Part shown: positions 10,851-21,619 of the stretch, piece by piece | Position numbering within the stretch: the first letter of the stretch is position 1 | Layout: each line of letters starts with the position of its first letter | Made by a program: the position numbers and the translations under genes | NCBI RefSeq assembly: GCF_047948215.1 | Contig: NC_134461.1 | Span: 85,122,245-85,186,244, forward strand | DNA from: Lycorma delicatula | Lineage: Eukaryota; Arthropoda; Insecta; Hemiptera; Fulgoridae | Reading direction: 5' to 3' | DNA: 64,000 nt | The notes under the pieces: model-generated | Told to the model about the DNA's origin: nothing | Databases searched by the model: none | Seen by the model: the letters and a program-made list of their open reading frames with translations, nothing else

Positions 10851-13736
10851 AATTAATTTTAATAACATTAAGTGTAAGTATTATGTTTTAACTTATTAAA
10901 AATTTAAATTTTATTCTGATGTTGGTTGACTTGGAACATTTTTTTCTTAATCATCGAGTTGTTTTGTTATCCATTTATGTTTTTCCAATTCCTTTTTACA
11001 TGTATTGTCATAATTTTTGCATGTTTATTTATTTACATATGTATGTTTTCTTGATCATAGTTTCTGTAAATTTTTATTTATTTTCATCAACTTGTATATC
11101 ATGAAATCTGTATTTTTTATAAGTTTATTTAATTATTTTTCATTTATTAATATTATTTTTTAAGTATTTGATAATTTTATTTCCATATGATTTTTTAAAT
11201 ATTTATTTCAAATTAATAAAAAAAATATATAAGTGGATTCCATTTTATAAAAAAAAAATAATAATTTTAAGTTTTTGATAAATTTATGAAGCATTAATTT
11301 TAAAATTATCTGTTTATTTATAAATGTTATATATTTTAGAATATATATGGTTTATAATTGTTTGGAATATGCAGATGCTGTTCCATTATATTATTAAAGC
11401 ATGACTTTTTGAAAGTATTGGTGCCTCTTTAACTGCCATTATGTTGTGTAGTTTTAATTTTATAATTAGTTTGAGAGTATTATTTTATCCAATCTTCATT
11501 ACACAAGCTAATTGGTTATTCTCTTAACAACTGAAAAGTGTCTATTATGACATAGGAATTTAGTTGTAGAAATTACATTTATCGTAATTCTGAGATTTTT
11601 AATTTTTTAAAGTTTTGTTAGAAGTTCAGAAAAATAAAGTAAACCAATTTCTTGATAAAAAATTTCAGAAATCTGCAACGAAAATTCTTGTTATTCACAA
11701 ATTTTATTTAGTTAATGATATATCCAGAGCATTTCAGACAAAAAAATTATTTGTATAATTTTACTGGGTAACAAATTTAGATGCTATTTTTTATGTAAAA
11801 ATTTATCACAAGTTTTTGTTATGTGTGGAAATATGTAGATTATTTCAATTTTTTTTTAATCTTTTGAGCAATATTCTGTTGATGACTTTAAGATATTCTT
11901 TTACGATAACTTTTATTGGCTAGTATTTATAACAAAAAATGAATATCTCAACCATATTACATGATAGTTTATTTCCAGTTTTCAAGTCATTGAAAGGTTT
12001 TCATTACAATTGGAAATTTAACCAAATGTGATCATTTTTTTCCTGGGATTAAGTTTAATATCTTTTAAAGGTAAAAGTAGCTTAATTATGCTAATTTTGA
12101 GTTTTTTTCTTCAAGGATCTAGTTCCTTCTCATGGTTTTTCTCTGTTTCTGCTTTTTAAAGTCTTATTCGGTATTAGTTCTTTTCCCCATCTTGTCATAT
12201 ATTAAAAATGATCATAACTTACAGTTATATACTTCATCAAATAGATTTTTCATCTGTCCCATTCTTACTACTCAATAATTATAATGTCTGTATTTTCACA
12301 GCATTCATGACTGTTTCTTTAACCTCCTTACAATTTAAAACCAAGGTTCTTGTTTTATATGGAAGGATTGATTCATGAGTACATGCAGTTTGTTTCACTA
12401 TAACGTGTATTATATCTTGTGTAACTGTAAATGGATTTTGTATAAATTATAGTGAATTAAACCATCAGTATGTTGTATTTGTAAAATATATCCAAAATTA
12501 TAAGGTAGATTTTATTATATTTTATACAAAAGCGTACTTAGAATTAGTTAATTGTCACAATGAGGGAATTCTGACTGTAATAATGTTAAAAATATTAGCT
12601 TGTGTAACCAAGAGTTGATAAATACTTTAATTTTGAATGTTATGTATGTAATAATCTTGAAAAGTAGGTCCTTGTATTGCGAATTTACTACTACTACTAC
12701 GTGAATGAACATGTTACAGAAATAACAAATTTATAAGTTTCAATGCAATGTACAGTCAACTCCAAAAAAATTCATGAGTATATAATTTATTTTGTATTTA
12801 ATTCAAGAGATATTTTTTTAGATTATTTTGATTAAAAGAAAAAAAAAACATTATATTACATTAATTTTAAGTTTAAGATAGGGAAATTTTATTAGCATTT
12901 TCTAGCAAGAAAGTGAAGACAATTTTTAGATTTGACAGCTGGTGCTTCTGTCAGCACAGTAGTAATAGGCATAAGGTCACAATGAAAGTTAGAAAGTTTA
13001 TACTTTACACAACATACAATCAAGCTGATGTCCCTATACAAGGGAAGGTTAATAATAAAATAAATATAATTACATAAACTTTAAAAAAAGGAACATCTTA
13101 CCTTCATTGACATATGGAGAGGTTTATTCCAAGCATTTTATATTCTTCATTTAGTCATCTGGTTATCCTACGTGTTAAGAATTTTTTTTCTTTTTTAGAG
13201 AGATTCAAATGACCATTTTGTAGGTAGATTCATTATTTTGTAGATTAAACCTTGAAACAATCTATTAAAATTATTATGCAGTCTATAATTACTTGCCTTT
13301 TGGTATGACTTTTCCTTCAATTGCTACGCTTCTGCAAAATGACTTAGTTTTCGTGTCCTGTTTTTGAGGAGGATCAGTGAGAGGATTTATTAATTCAGTT
13401 ATATGCTACTTTAAAAGCTTGCCCTAAACAGGAAGCACTTATGAATATTCTTTGCAAAAACTACTTCTGCCAACAAAAAAGTGTGCTGTTGTTGATGTAT
13501 ACTTTCCAAGAACACCATTTTTAAACTTACCTTTATGCATATGGCTACATGTGTGTGTCTGTGCTACCTAACTAAATAGCATCAGGTTGGATTCTATAAA
13601 TATCTACTAAAACCCTCAAACTCTACTTTTCTACTCTCAATTATCCCTCATCAGTTTGTAAGCCATTAACAGACCTCATAAACAATATCTGTTATCATAA
13701 CAGCAGGCTGAAACTTATGAATTTTCATTTCAAACA
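10851..13736. other. Girdin 3' flank and AT-rich intergenic DNA
   Basis: No protein-like exon is seen. The Girdin 3' UTR should begin here. The rest is AT-rich sequence without a recognised repeat. Confidence 0.5.
11215..11220 (+). terminator. Candidate Girdin polyadenylation signal
   Basis: This is the first AATAAA hexamer downstream of the Girdin stop, about 365 nt away. In DNA this AT-rich the hexamer occurs often by chance, and more lie further on (for example near 11632). Confidence 0.25.
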
Positions 13737-13966
13737 CAGTTCCAGCGGCATGGTGTTTGGCTGTTGTATGCATGCGCACATACGAAGCTGCAAGGGAGAG
13801 AGAGTACCATCGCTCCTGCAGGGCTGACCCTAGCTTGCTGGACGAAGGTAGTTTTTTTTTACACCACATGTATATGGAACATTCCTTGTTCGTTCCATTT
13901 TCTAGTTTAGTCGGTGGAAGGAATATGAAAAAGTGGTATAGTTGTTCTTTCAGTAGTGATCAGAAG

Positions 13967-14035
13967 ATGGTGGAAAGCAAGGACTCTTTGATTGCCAAAT
14001 CTGTCCAAAAACACACTGTAAGGGCGAAAGAGAAG
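13967..14035 (+). pseudogene. Captured first coding exon of amphiphysin, copy 1
   Basis: The 23 codons include ATG, then SLIAKSVQKHTVRAKEK, ending on a codon boundary at a GTAATT donor. Amphiphysin N-termini in insects read very similarly (AKSVQKHAGRAKEK), and this segment forms the membrane-inserting helix 0 of the N-BAR domain. Compared with copy 2 this copy has GD-type changes (KD for KG, TV for PG). No BAR-domain continuation follows in the window. Confidence 0.75.
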
Positions 14036-14242
14036 GTAATTAAAACTAATTATGCATTTATTTCTGTGTTCATAGAAATTTAAATTAAGCACCATTGAAC
14101 TACAGTGTTTTTAAGCAGTCATTTTATTAAGTTATTATCTAATAATACTAAAATATATTATCTTTATTGATATTTTATTATTTATTCGGTTAAACTGAAT
14201 AAATAATAAAATAGTTTTTAACTATTAAAATAGTAGTTTTTG

Positions 14243-14269
14243 GTTTTTAAGCACAATGTGCTTAAAAAC
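14243..14269. repeat. Hairpin inside the amphiphysin-bearing repeat
   Basis: The arm GTTTTTAAGCAC and its exact complement are separated by AAT. It is absent from the equivalent place in the second copy. Confidence 0.75.
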
Positions 14270-14457
14270 AGTATACAATATTCTTGAATATGATAAAGTG
14301 TAAAATTAGATTATTATCCTGGTTCCCACTATTCTTTTTATTTCATTATTCTTTTCAGTTCTTTTATTTTACAGAAAAGTTTAACTGAGGCCTTGAAAAG
14401 GCACAAAAAAATTTCTGGACCAGCACCCCCACTAATTTTAGCTACGAGCCGCCACTG

Positions 14458-15544
14458 TAAATAATATAAAAAATTATTGTCCAATGTATAATATAATATT
14501 GTTCAATATTATTTATAATAATATAAATAATATTGGATGTAAATTTAATGTGAAACGTGAGTGTTTTAAAAAAAATTTAAACGTAGAAAGTAATTTTTTT
14601 ACGTTTAAAAAAACGTAATTTTTTTTTTTACTGATTAAAGCTTGTATTATTATTTAAAAGACTCTCTGTTACATAATAATTTAACGTTTGTATTTGTTTG
14701 AGTATTTGTTTGTACTTTACTTATACTTAATTTTATTTAATGAACCTTTACAAATACATTTTGCAGCATTTTAAAGTTATTTAAAAAACAAGTTGTGCTG
14801 GTAGTTTGCTAACTTTGATTATATAAAGAAGTTTATTCATGAATTCTTTAGAGTTGACTGTGCTTTATTATTGCTGTACTTTTAAATATGATAATATTAG
14901 TATATGTAATAGTTATGTTTTTACACAAAAAAAATGAGTTATATAGCTATAATTTTATGAATTCATGTATTATCTTGTTAGTGTGGATATATAATGCATC
15001 ACATCAGATACAGTGGGACTACTATTTGAATTAGTATGAAGTCCTAAACTTGTATTTATTGATTTTCTTGTACCATATTTCATGAAATATTTATTAGATT
15101 TTTTTTTATGTCATGTAATGTAATTACATAGGTTTTTTCGATCATGTATTTTCACATGTACATTTTATAGTGTCATGTTATTTAACATTAAAGTTTTCAT
15201 TAAATTAATACCAATCATGTGAAATAGATTAAAATTTTAAGAATGAACAAATTAAAAAAAACATTTATGTATTAGAATAGTAACAATTTTCATGTGCTGT
15301 CAAAATCTTATCTATAGGATATAATGAATAAAATTAATTTTTAACTTGTAAAATTTTACTGTAGTAACTTGTATGTAAGATGACCTGTTTATATGTAATA
15401 CAGTAATATACTGTTGGCTTTATTCTTTATTAAAAGTAAATTTAAGACTGACATTAGTGCTCAGGGTATTGTTAGCTCTTAATTTTCCCCTTTGTATTAC
15501 ATTTAATGTAAAATTAGAAGCTACATGTAGTAAATATAAATCTT
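14458..15544. other. AT-rich intergenic DNA
   Basis: Low-complexity AT-rich sequence with no supported gene or recognised repeat. Confidence 0.5.
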
Positions 15545-15690
15545 TATCTTTCATCCTTCAGTTTCCAGGATGCTACTCTCTGAGACAATTTGGATGTTGA
15601 AAAACCATTAGGTAGCATTCCATCACATAGGCAGGGTCTTATACTTTTTTCTACATTTGACAGATGTAGAAAGGCTGAAATGATGATGTA
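15545..15690 (+). repeat. Unclassified repeat C, copy 1
   Basis: Shares TTCAGTTTCCAGGA and a TTTTTTCTACATT/ATGTAGAAA hairpin-like tail with 17375-17490. Noncoding, class unknown. Confidence 0.4.
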
Positions 15691-15857
15691 TTTATCATTT
15701 AGAAGTGTACCAAAAGTAAAAATTCCTTTTGTAAAAATAAAAGCTTTTAATTCACTGTTTTAATGATCATTTTATTTCCAGTGCAATGAGTTGTTTGCAA
15801 TATATTGAATAAATATTATTTAAATAAAATAAATGATAGCATAATATCTATTATTAT

Positions 15858-15890
15858 AAACTGTTATTTCTGTTATAGAAATAACAGTTT
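15858..15890. repeat. Perfect hairpin, 14-bp stem
   Basis: AAACTGTTATTTCT, a GTTAT loop, then the exact reverse complement. Confidence 0.85.
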
Positions 15891-16182
15891 TAACCATCTA
15901 CTACTAAATAAACTACTCAGTTTTTCACCCAGTGATGTTTTTGAGATTTGTTTATTTTAGTATTAGTTCAGAAAATGGCATTTTGGAATTTTTAGTTGTA
16001 GAAAGTATTTAAAAGAAGAAAAGTAAAACCTGCTGTATTTTAAGTGGATATGTTAATTTTTTAATTGTTGTTTACATCTTAAAACAACTTACATAGATTT
16101 CTTTGGTTTATCTAACAATAAGATTTCCCTCTGACATTACCCCATTTTCTTTTAAGTGACATCAGTTGCCATATTCATTATA

Positions 16183-17052
16183 TGCGAGGGATGTTCAGTT
16201 CAATCTGGGACTATTAATTTTTAATAAACGTAGAACGCACTTATGATAGTAAAAAAATACTTTTATTACTTGATGTAATCCCCTCTACATTTATACTTTT
16301 ATCCCAGCTTTTCACTAGTGCCTGAATTCTTGCACTGTAAAAAGATTTGTTGTTATGTCAACCAAAATAGGACTGAATGCTTCACCTCATCGTTGCTAAT
16401 GAAATGCTGGCCTCCCAGGAAAAATTTCATGGTAACTCCCAGCCAAGATGCTTGTTGTGTGCATGTCGTGTGGTGGGCTGTATGTGGTCGTGCATAGTCC
16501 TGCTGAAACAGAATGCCTTTAGTGATCACACCAGGAAATTTTTTCTTGAGAGCATTGTGCACATCTTGAAGAACTTTACAGTAGTATTCACTGTTAATAT
16601 TGACTCCATGGGGAAGAAAATTGACATGAATGATGCCATTTTTATCCCAAAAAGCTGATGCCATAATTTTGGTGGCTTTGAACCACCTCAATCGGATCAT
16701 CACTCGCTGATATACGGCCTTCTTTAAAATGTTTGTACCATACAAATGTTTTACTGTGACTAAGAGTCTCATCACCCTACTATGCAAGGAGTTGCGAATA
16801 AACCTCGCTGGGTTTTATGCCTTCGTTCACAAAAAACTTCATTACAATGTGCTGTTCCACATATTAATTCATTACATTGGACATCATGTTCTTTACGATT
16901 GACTGTTGTTTAACTTGGCTTCACACCAACACACCATACAGTAATAGCTGACACTTGTACCTTATGTGTATAACCAACAGAGTGTGCAGGAATCTACATT
17001 TTCACTCTAGTGTAACAGAGTGTAACAGTTTCAGATTGACGTGAACATCTCA
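16183..17052 (-). mobile_element. mariner deletion derivative with both TIRs
   Basis: The left end (GCGAGGGATGTTCAGTTCAA after TA) and right end (reverse complement TGAGATGTTCACGTCAATCTG) are matching inverted repeats with TA next to each end. Between them is only about 0.87 kb, against roughly 1.3 kb for an intact mariner, so the copy has lost internal sequence. Confidence 0.75.
16350..16905 (-). pseudogene. mariner transposase with large internal deletion
   Basis: The N-terminal part (VNEGIKPSEVYSQLLA, then KEGRISASDDP) is joined directly to a C-terminal part (FKATKIMASAFWDKNGIIHV, then GILFQQDYARPHTAHH). About 100 residues, including the first catalytic Asp, are missing. The region that should hold the third Asp (SPDLAPSDFHLF) is also deleted, so the frame runs straight into FFLGGQHFISNDEVKHSV. 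In-frame stops occur near the N-terminus (after SNVMN and after SQLLA). It has been dead for some time, and is a different mariner lineage from the copies at 691 and 20425. Confidence 0.8.
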
Positions 17053-17164
17053 TATGTGCTAAGGGTTATGACTGTGACAGTTGTAAGTGGTTTGACTTGT
17101 CACAAATAATTCCCAAAAATGACATAGTCATTTTTAAAAATAGTAAGCATCACATATCAAGTTT

Positions 17165-17290
17165 ACTAAGGAAAGTATGAGGAATGCCCATTAGCTTCTT
17201 CACTAAGCTGAATATACTTTTGTATATCAGCATGCCAAGTCCACCAAAATGCAGGAGTTATTTAGCCATTATCATCTAATAAATGTCAAT
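17165..17290 (+). repeat. Unclassified repeat B, copy 2
   Basis: Contains AAGTATGAGGAATGCCCATT followed by CTTCTTCACTAAGCTGAATA. It aligns with 4187-4400 and 34780-34900. Confidence 0.45.
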
Positions 17291-17374
17291 AAAAGATTAC
17301 CTAGTGTTTCATCATTGGAACCAAGAAAACTATTTAGTTAAACAGGATTTTAACTGTTAATATTTTATGGTTAC

Positions 17375-17490
17375 TTTTTATCCTTCAATTTCCAGGAGCT
17401 GAGGTATTCCTGTATTGCAGACCTTTTGGCTTTAAACAAGCTTTTATACTTCTTTTCTACATTTAAAATATGTAGAAATGTAATTATTTA
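17375..17490 (+). repeat. Unclassified repeat C, copy 2
   Basis: Contains TATCCTTCAATTTCCAGGAG and TTCTTTTCTACATTTAAAAT, matching copy 1 at 15545-15690. Confidence 0.4.
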
Positions 17491-17522
17491 AGATTGTAAC
17501 ATTTCATATAAATTATGTAACT

Positions 17523-18924
17523 ATTTTTTTTTTTTTTGTTCATCTGTCTTTCCCTCTCCTGGTGCCAGACCTGCAATTAATCAGCAAACGTGATCCCACC
17601 CTTCCTGAACAGGGCTGTCCCAGACCTCTACAGGTGGAATCTCATTTCGGTGGCGAGGCCCTTTAGTCACGACCCGCCAAGCAAAGGCCTCACATGTTAC
17701 AGTTGGGACATCTGGTCTCTTTCGTACAGTCCTTGCCTTGGTGACCAACTCCTCCACACTTAAAAAACTGTTCCCTCCTGTCCGGCCCACTGCAGGATGT
17801 ATGATGCCCTACTTTCCAGCACCAAAAGCATCTTTCTTCTCCTGATTGGCACATCATCTGGCAGTTCACCCATCCAATATGGACACAACCCTGTTTCAAC
17901 AAAGTACCTGCCAGGACGGGTGGCACACCAATCATTGCCATCTGCGTGGCACTGTAAGTCAGGAGCATAGAGAATACATTGATGGTCACTGACTCCAGCA
18001 GCCCGGCGCAGATCACATACCAACTCCTCCTCTGTTGTGAGCACATCTACAGCTTTTACCAATAGGTGAACCCGTCAAGCATCACCATTCAGTACCATGG
18101 TATCCTCTACCTTTTCCAGGATTTCCTGCCTAAGCTTGTCCACAGTACCACCTGCATCATGTACCCGGATGAAGAGGTCTTCCCCCTGACCCTTATGGGC
18201 AGAGAGGATCCCTGCCTCACCCATTGACACACTTCGCTTAACTGCCCAGAAGAGATCCACATAGGACTTACCCTACACGTTACCGGCATGGACCAGGTGT
18301 CCCATCCAAGGTAACACACTCTTGAAAACGAGTTTGATGCTGACAATCCACATTTGCTGCCAGGTCGAAAGCCAAGCCTGGGGGATACCCTGGAGTTCAC
18401 CAACGTCCAGATACTTAGAAAATGTCCTTCGCTCGCCCCCAAAGGACCAATCATGGCAAATCAGCCTTGTTAACACCACTCTCGAGCACCTGCTGGACAT
18501 TCACACCCCCCCAACTGATGAGACCATTTGGTGAAGACCCTCAACTGGGGTCTGGAAGCCCACATCCGAAATAATGAAGTATGTTTGTGTGGCCTCATCT
18601 ACCATGTCCAACTGAGTAGGCCGCGTCTCCTGAGACTTCACAGCTGTATCCTCTAAAACATCTTTGAACATTTCCACCATGTGGGCAATACCATCCATAT
18701 TGCAAGAACACTCTGATTTCCAGTTTCATGTTCGCAGTTTTGCAAATAAGCGAACTAAGTTCCTTGACATAACGCAGGAGAGTCGCTGTATTAAAAGCTA
18801 GACATTCCCTCCACTTTCTAAGATCCATACTCGTACTACCTCTTCACCGCCACTGGTTCCCCTTCTTCCATCCAGGAGACATACTCATTTTCCAAGTCGG
18901 AGGCCTCTTCCCAAGAGAAGGAAG
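17523..18924 (-). mobile_element. ORF1-only non-LTR retroposon with A-tail and probable TSD
   Basis: A GC-richer block on the - strand ends in a run of about 16 A (T on the + strand at 17525-17537). It is flanked by TTATGTAACT (17513-17522) and TTATATAACT (18925-18934), a 9/10 match consistent with a target-site duplication. Only ORF1-like sequence lies between. There is no endonuclease or reverse transcriptase. The block could be a processed ORF1-only transcript mobilised by a related element, comparable in structure to half-L1 elements in mammals. Confidence 0.65.
17690..18880 (-). pseudogene. Non-LTR retrotransposon ORF1 (gag-like) with CCHC zinc knuckles, frameshifted
   Basis: The best parts, in order on the - strand, are: EYVSWMEEGEPVAVKR near the 5' side; GEDLFIRVHDAGGTVDKLRQ (about 18190); VDVLTTEEELVCDLRRAAGV (about 18050); then, after a frameshift near 17930, VLAGTLLKQGCVHIGWVNCQ and two zinc knuckles (ERCFWCWKVGHHTSC and FKCGGVGHQGKDCT), followed by RCPNCN. 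The order (RNA-binding-like fold, VRIGW-type strand, paired knuckles) is that of ORF1 in R1-like and related non-LTR elements. The second knuckle's first Cys reads Phe, and the knuckles plus frame breaks show decay. Confidence 0.75.
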
Positions 18925-18934
18925 TTATATAACT

Positions 18935-20341
18935 TAAAACACATAATTTCATGGATACAATTTAATTAATTTAGTTTCAAGTACTTTATACACTTAAAAG
19001 AGATTTTGATTTTTTTTTAATCCAGAAGATTGTTGTCATATGAACACCTGATTTACAAAATATTTGATTAATGAAAGCCAATTCCATTAAAATGTTTCAT
19101 CTCGATCTTATACTTAGTTGCTACTTTTCTTATAAATACCATTAAAAATGAGAACATACTTTTCTTGTATTAAAGGTCATTTTATGTACAGAAGGAAATA
19201 CAGTAAAATCAATATTATGTTAACTAAAATAATTATTAGCAGCTACCTAGTTTGTATTAATAATATATTTTAAGAAGACTTATTAGATTATTATTTGAAT
19301 ACAGTGGTGTTTATTATTAGAAAAGGAATTAAATAAAAATCATAAAATATTTATTATTAAAAATGAAATATTATTTCTATATATATTTCAATAATTAAAT
19401 ATATTCCTATGAATACTTACATATTATATTAATGGTTAAATTATATTAGAAAAATATATGTACATCACATCATTTCATAATATTCTCTCTTAAATTGGTA
19501 GATAGTTATCTTTAGAATTAAAAAGTTATGCCCCTACTGTGCTGAAAAAAAAGGATTGATTGTATTTATTTTTGAAAAATACTTGAAGTTTTTGTCATGT
19601 CTAATCTTCTGAAGAATGTTATTATTTTTACAGTGTTAAAGATTTATAACATTGCTATAAGTATGGTGCAAAGAATCTTGGCAAGATAAGGTGCTTTGTT
19701 TTCTATGTACATGACCATCCACCCCATTATTTTTACAGGATTTGTTAAAAACATAAAAAAACTGTAATTACAAAGACCATAATGGTATTGTAATTGGAAC
19801 ATATTGTTGCTTTCATTCTGTACAAAATTGGGGTGTTGTCATGTTTTTGTTTGTTTTTTTTTTTATGTTCAGAACTGCATTTATACACGTTATTTGATAG
19901 AAAAGATAAGAAGAGAAAAATGCAAATCCTAGTTAGAAATTAAACTGAAATAAGGTATTTAGAGGTTAACTTATACTGATCAGCTACAGCAATTGACTTT
20001 TGAATTACACAGTTAATTAGGTAAAGAAGTGACCTTGAGGCACATATTTATATGGAATTTAGTGATGAGCACTATCACATAAATTTTACTATCTTTTGTT
20101 CATTTTAGTATCAAGTAAGTTTTCTTAATGAATGAGAATAGATTATTATCTACTTATTTTCTTTAGACAGGAATGAAACTATTTTGATTTTGAATTAAAG
20201 AATTAATATTTGAATGTGGGTTTTATGTGCTGGAGCATAGGTATGCGAGCTAATTAAAAGCTAATCCTAACTATTTGGCTTTCTTACTACTGTTGTTAGT
20301 TTTATCCTGGATAGTTTGAATTGCTCTGTACTGTATTTGTG
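18935..20341. other. AT-rich intergenic DNA
   Basis: No gene or recognised repeat is seen. Contains several poly-T/poly-A runs. Confidence 0.5.
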
Positions 20342-20424
20342 CAAGGGTCATTCAGTAATTAAACAGACAAATAACTGTTTAGCAAAAATGGTTTATTAAA
20401 TAAATACAATTATTGTCTACTTAT

Positions 20425-21466
20425 CCATGTAATCTCCACCAACTTCACTTGCCCCATCTTTTTACTAGTCTTCTTATGCTCTCAGTGAAGAATTCTTTAC
20501 CTTGATCTCGAAGCCAGTTTTGGACTTTTTTCTTACCTCTTCTTTGTCATTGAATTTGATGTCACGCAAAGTTTTTTTCATCGGACCAAACAGATAAAAA
20601 TCCGAAGGGGCAAGGTCAAGGCTGTAAGGAGGATGAGGAGCTCTCAATCCACTTTGCCAATAGTTTCCAGCATTGGTTGTACCACATGAGGTCGAGCATT
20701 ATTTTGAAGAAGAAGCATGTCTTTCCTCTGCCATCCTGGACATTTCCTCTTCAACGCGGACTTGACTTTGTTCTTAATCATGACTGAGTAGTATAGGCTT
20801 GTGATAGCGTGTTGCTCCTCCAAATAATCAGAGAAAATCAGACCATGGGCACTCCAAAAGATTACCAGCTGATGGTTGCGTTTTGAATTTCTTATGGTCA
20901 GGGTGTTTACCCTGTCCATAAGAAATTCAGGGTGTTTACACTGCATGCTTTAACGCTTGGACTCCAGCTCAAAATGATGTATACAAGTTTCATCACAGGT
21001 TAAAATCCTGTCCAAATATGCGTCGCCTTCATTATTGAAACAATTTTTGAGTTCGGTGCAAATGCAAAATCTCGGCTTTGTGATGAACGGTAACCTCTCT
21101 GGGAACTCACTTTGCACAAGTCTTACAGTAGTTCAGTTTGTTTTGAATGAGTTGTGTCTAACATTTTTTAGCAATTTATTCAACTGTAAGTCATCAGTCT
21201 TCTTGGATAAGTGAATCAATGCGAGAATCTAACGCTGAGGTTGACACTGTTACCGGACGCCCGGAGCAGTGCTTGTCGGTCACACTTTTGCGGCTACTTC
21301 TAAACTTTTCCACCCACGCATAAAAACTCAAATGGTTCATGCAACTACTGCCATATTGTTTATTAATCTGAAAGAATATTTCTGACGATTGTACACTTAG
21401 CGAAAGTAAAAATCTGATCACAGAACACTTTTCTTCAAAAGTACTTTCTTCGACCAAACATGCCAT
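20425..21466 (-). pseudogene. mariner transposase with second catalytic Asp changed to Asn
   Basis: It begins MACLVEESTFEEKCSVIRFL with the mariner helix-turn-helix region (YGSSCMNHLSFYAWVEKF). The middle is full of stops. TCDET with the first Asp follows near 20975, then LIFSDYLEEQHAITSLYYSV and LLLQNNARPHVVQ, where the family has QDNARPH, so the second catalytic Asp (GAT) is AAT. TGA replaces a Trp codon after ETIGKVD. After a frame change HPPYSLDLAPSDFYLFGPMK keeps the third Asp. An inverted duplication sits at 20886-20945. Dead copy. Confidence 0.85.
20886..20945. repeat. Inverted plus direct duplication inside the mariner transposase
   Basis: GAATTTCTTATGG and its exact complement flank CAGGGTGTTTACCCTG, and CAGGGTGTTTAC then appears again. 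The insert is absent from the usual mariner protein at this point. Confidence 0.8.
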
Positions 21467-21619
21467 CGTAACTAAGACTTAGAGGATAAGATTACGTAAA
21501 TATTAATCAAACAGCTGGATTAATAGTCTTCACAAGGCAAACGCTTACAAAAGTTTCAATTGCCTGCATTAGCATTTCCTTCACTAAAAATGTTTGTTTA
21601 ATTATTGATTGACCCTTGT

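Larger units (their letters stand above)
13737..14457 (+). mobile_element. TIR-like repeat carrying amphiphysin promoter and exon 1, copy 1
   Basis: Collinear with 52741-53425 over most of its length. The left end CAGTTCCAGCGGC and right end (reverse complement CAGTGGCGGCTCGTAGC) form an imperfect hAT-like inverted repeat. I could not find a clear 8-bp target duplication. Inside, in order, are: a GC-richer promoter-like segment, a possible leader donor (GAAGGTAGTT), a pyrimidine-rich acceptor (TTGTTCTTTCAG), a 23-codon exon, a GTAATT donor and AT-rich intron-like DNA with palindromes. No transposase is present, so the element would be non-autonomous. Confidence 0.65.
20342..21618 (-). mobile_element. 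mariner element, full length with both TIRs
   Basis: The left inverted repeat AAGGGTCATTCAGTAATTAA matches the right end read in reverse (AAGGGTCAATCAATAATTAA). Total length of about 1.28 kb fits an intact mariner. A TA follows the right end, while the left neighbour reads TG, so the duplicated TA has drifted on one side. Confidence 0.85.

Noticed and set aside
13666..13869. Antisense open frame over the amphiphysin-bearing repeat
   Set aside because: Similar antisense frames occur in both copies only because the DNA is repeated. No protein family is evident.
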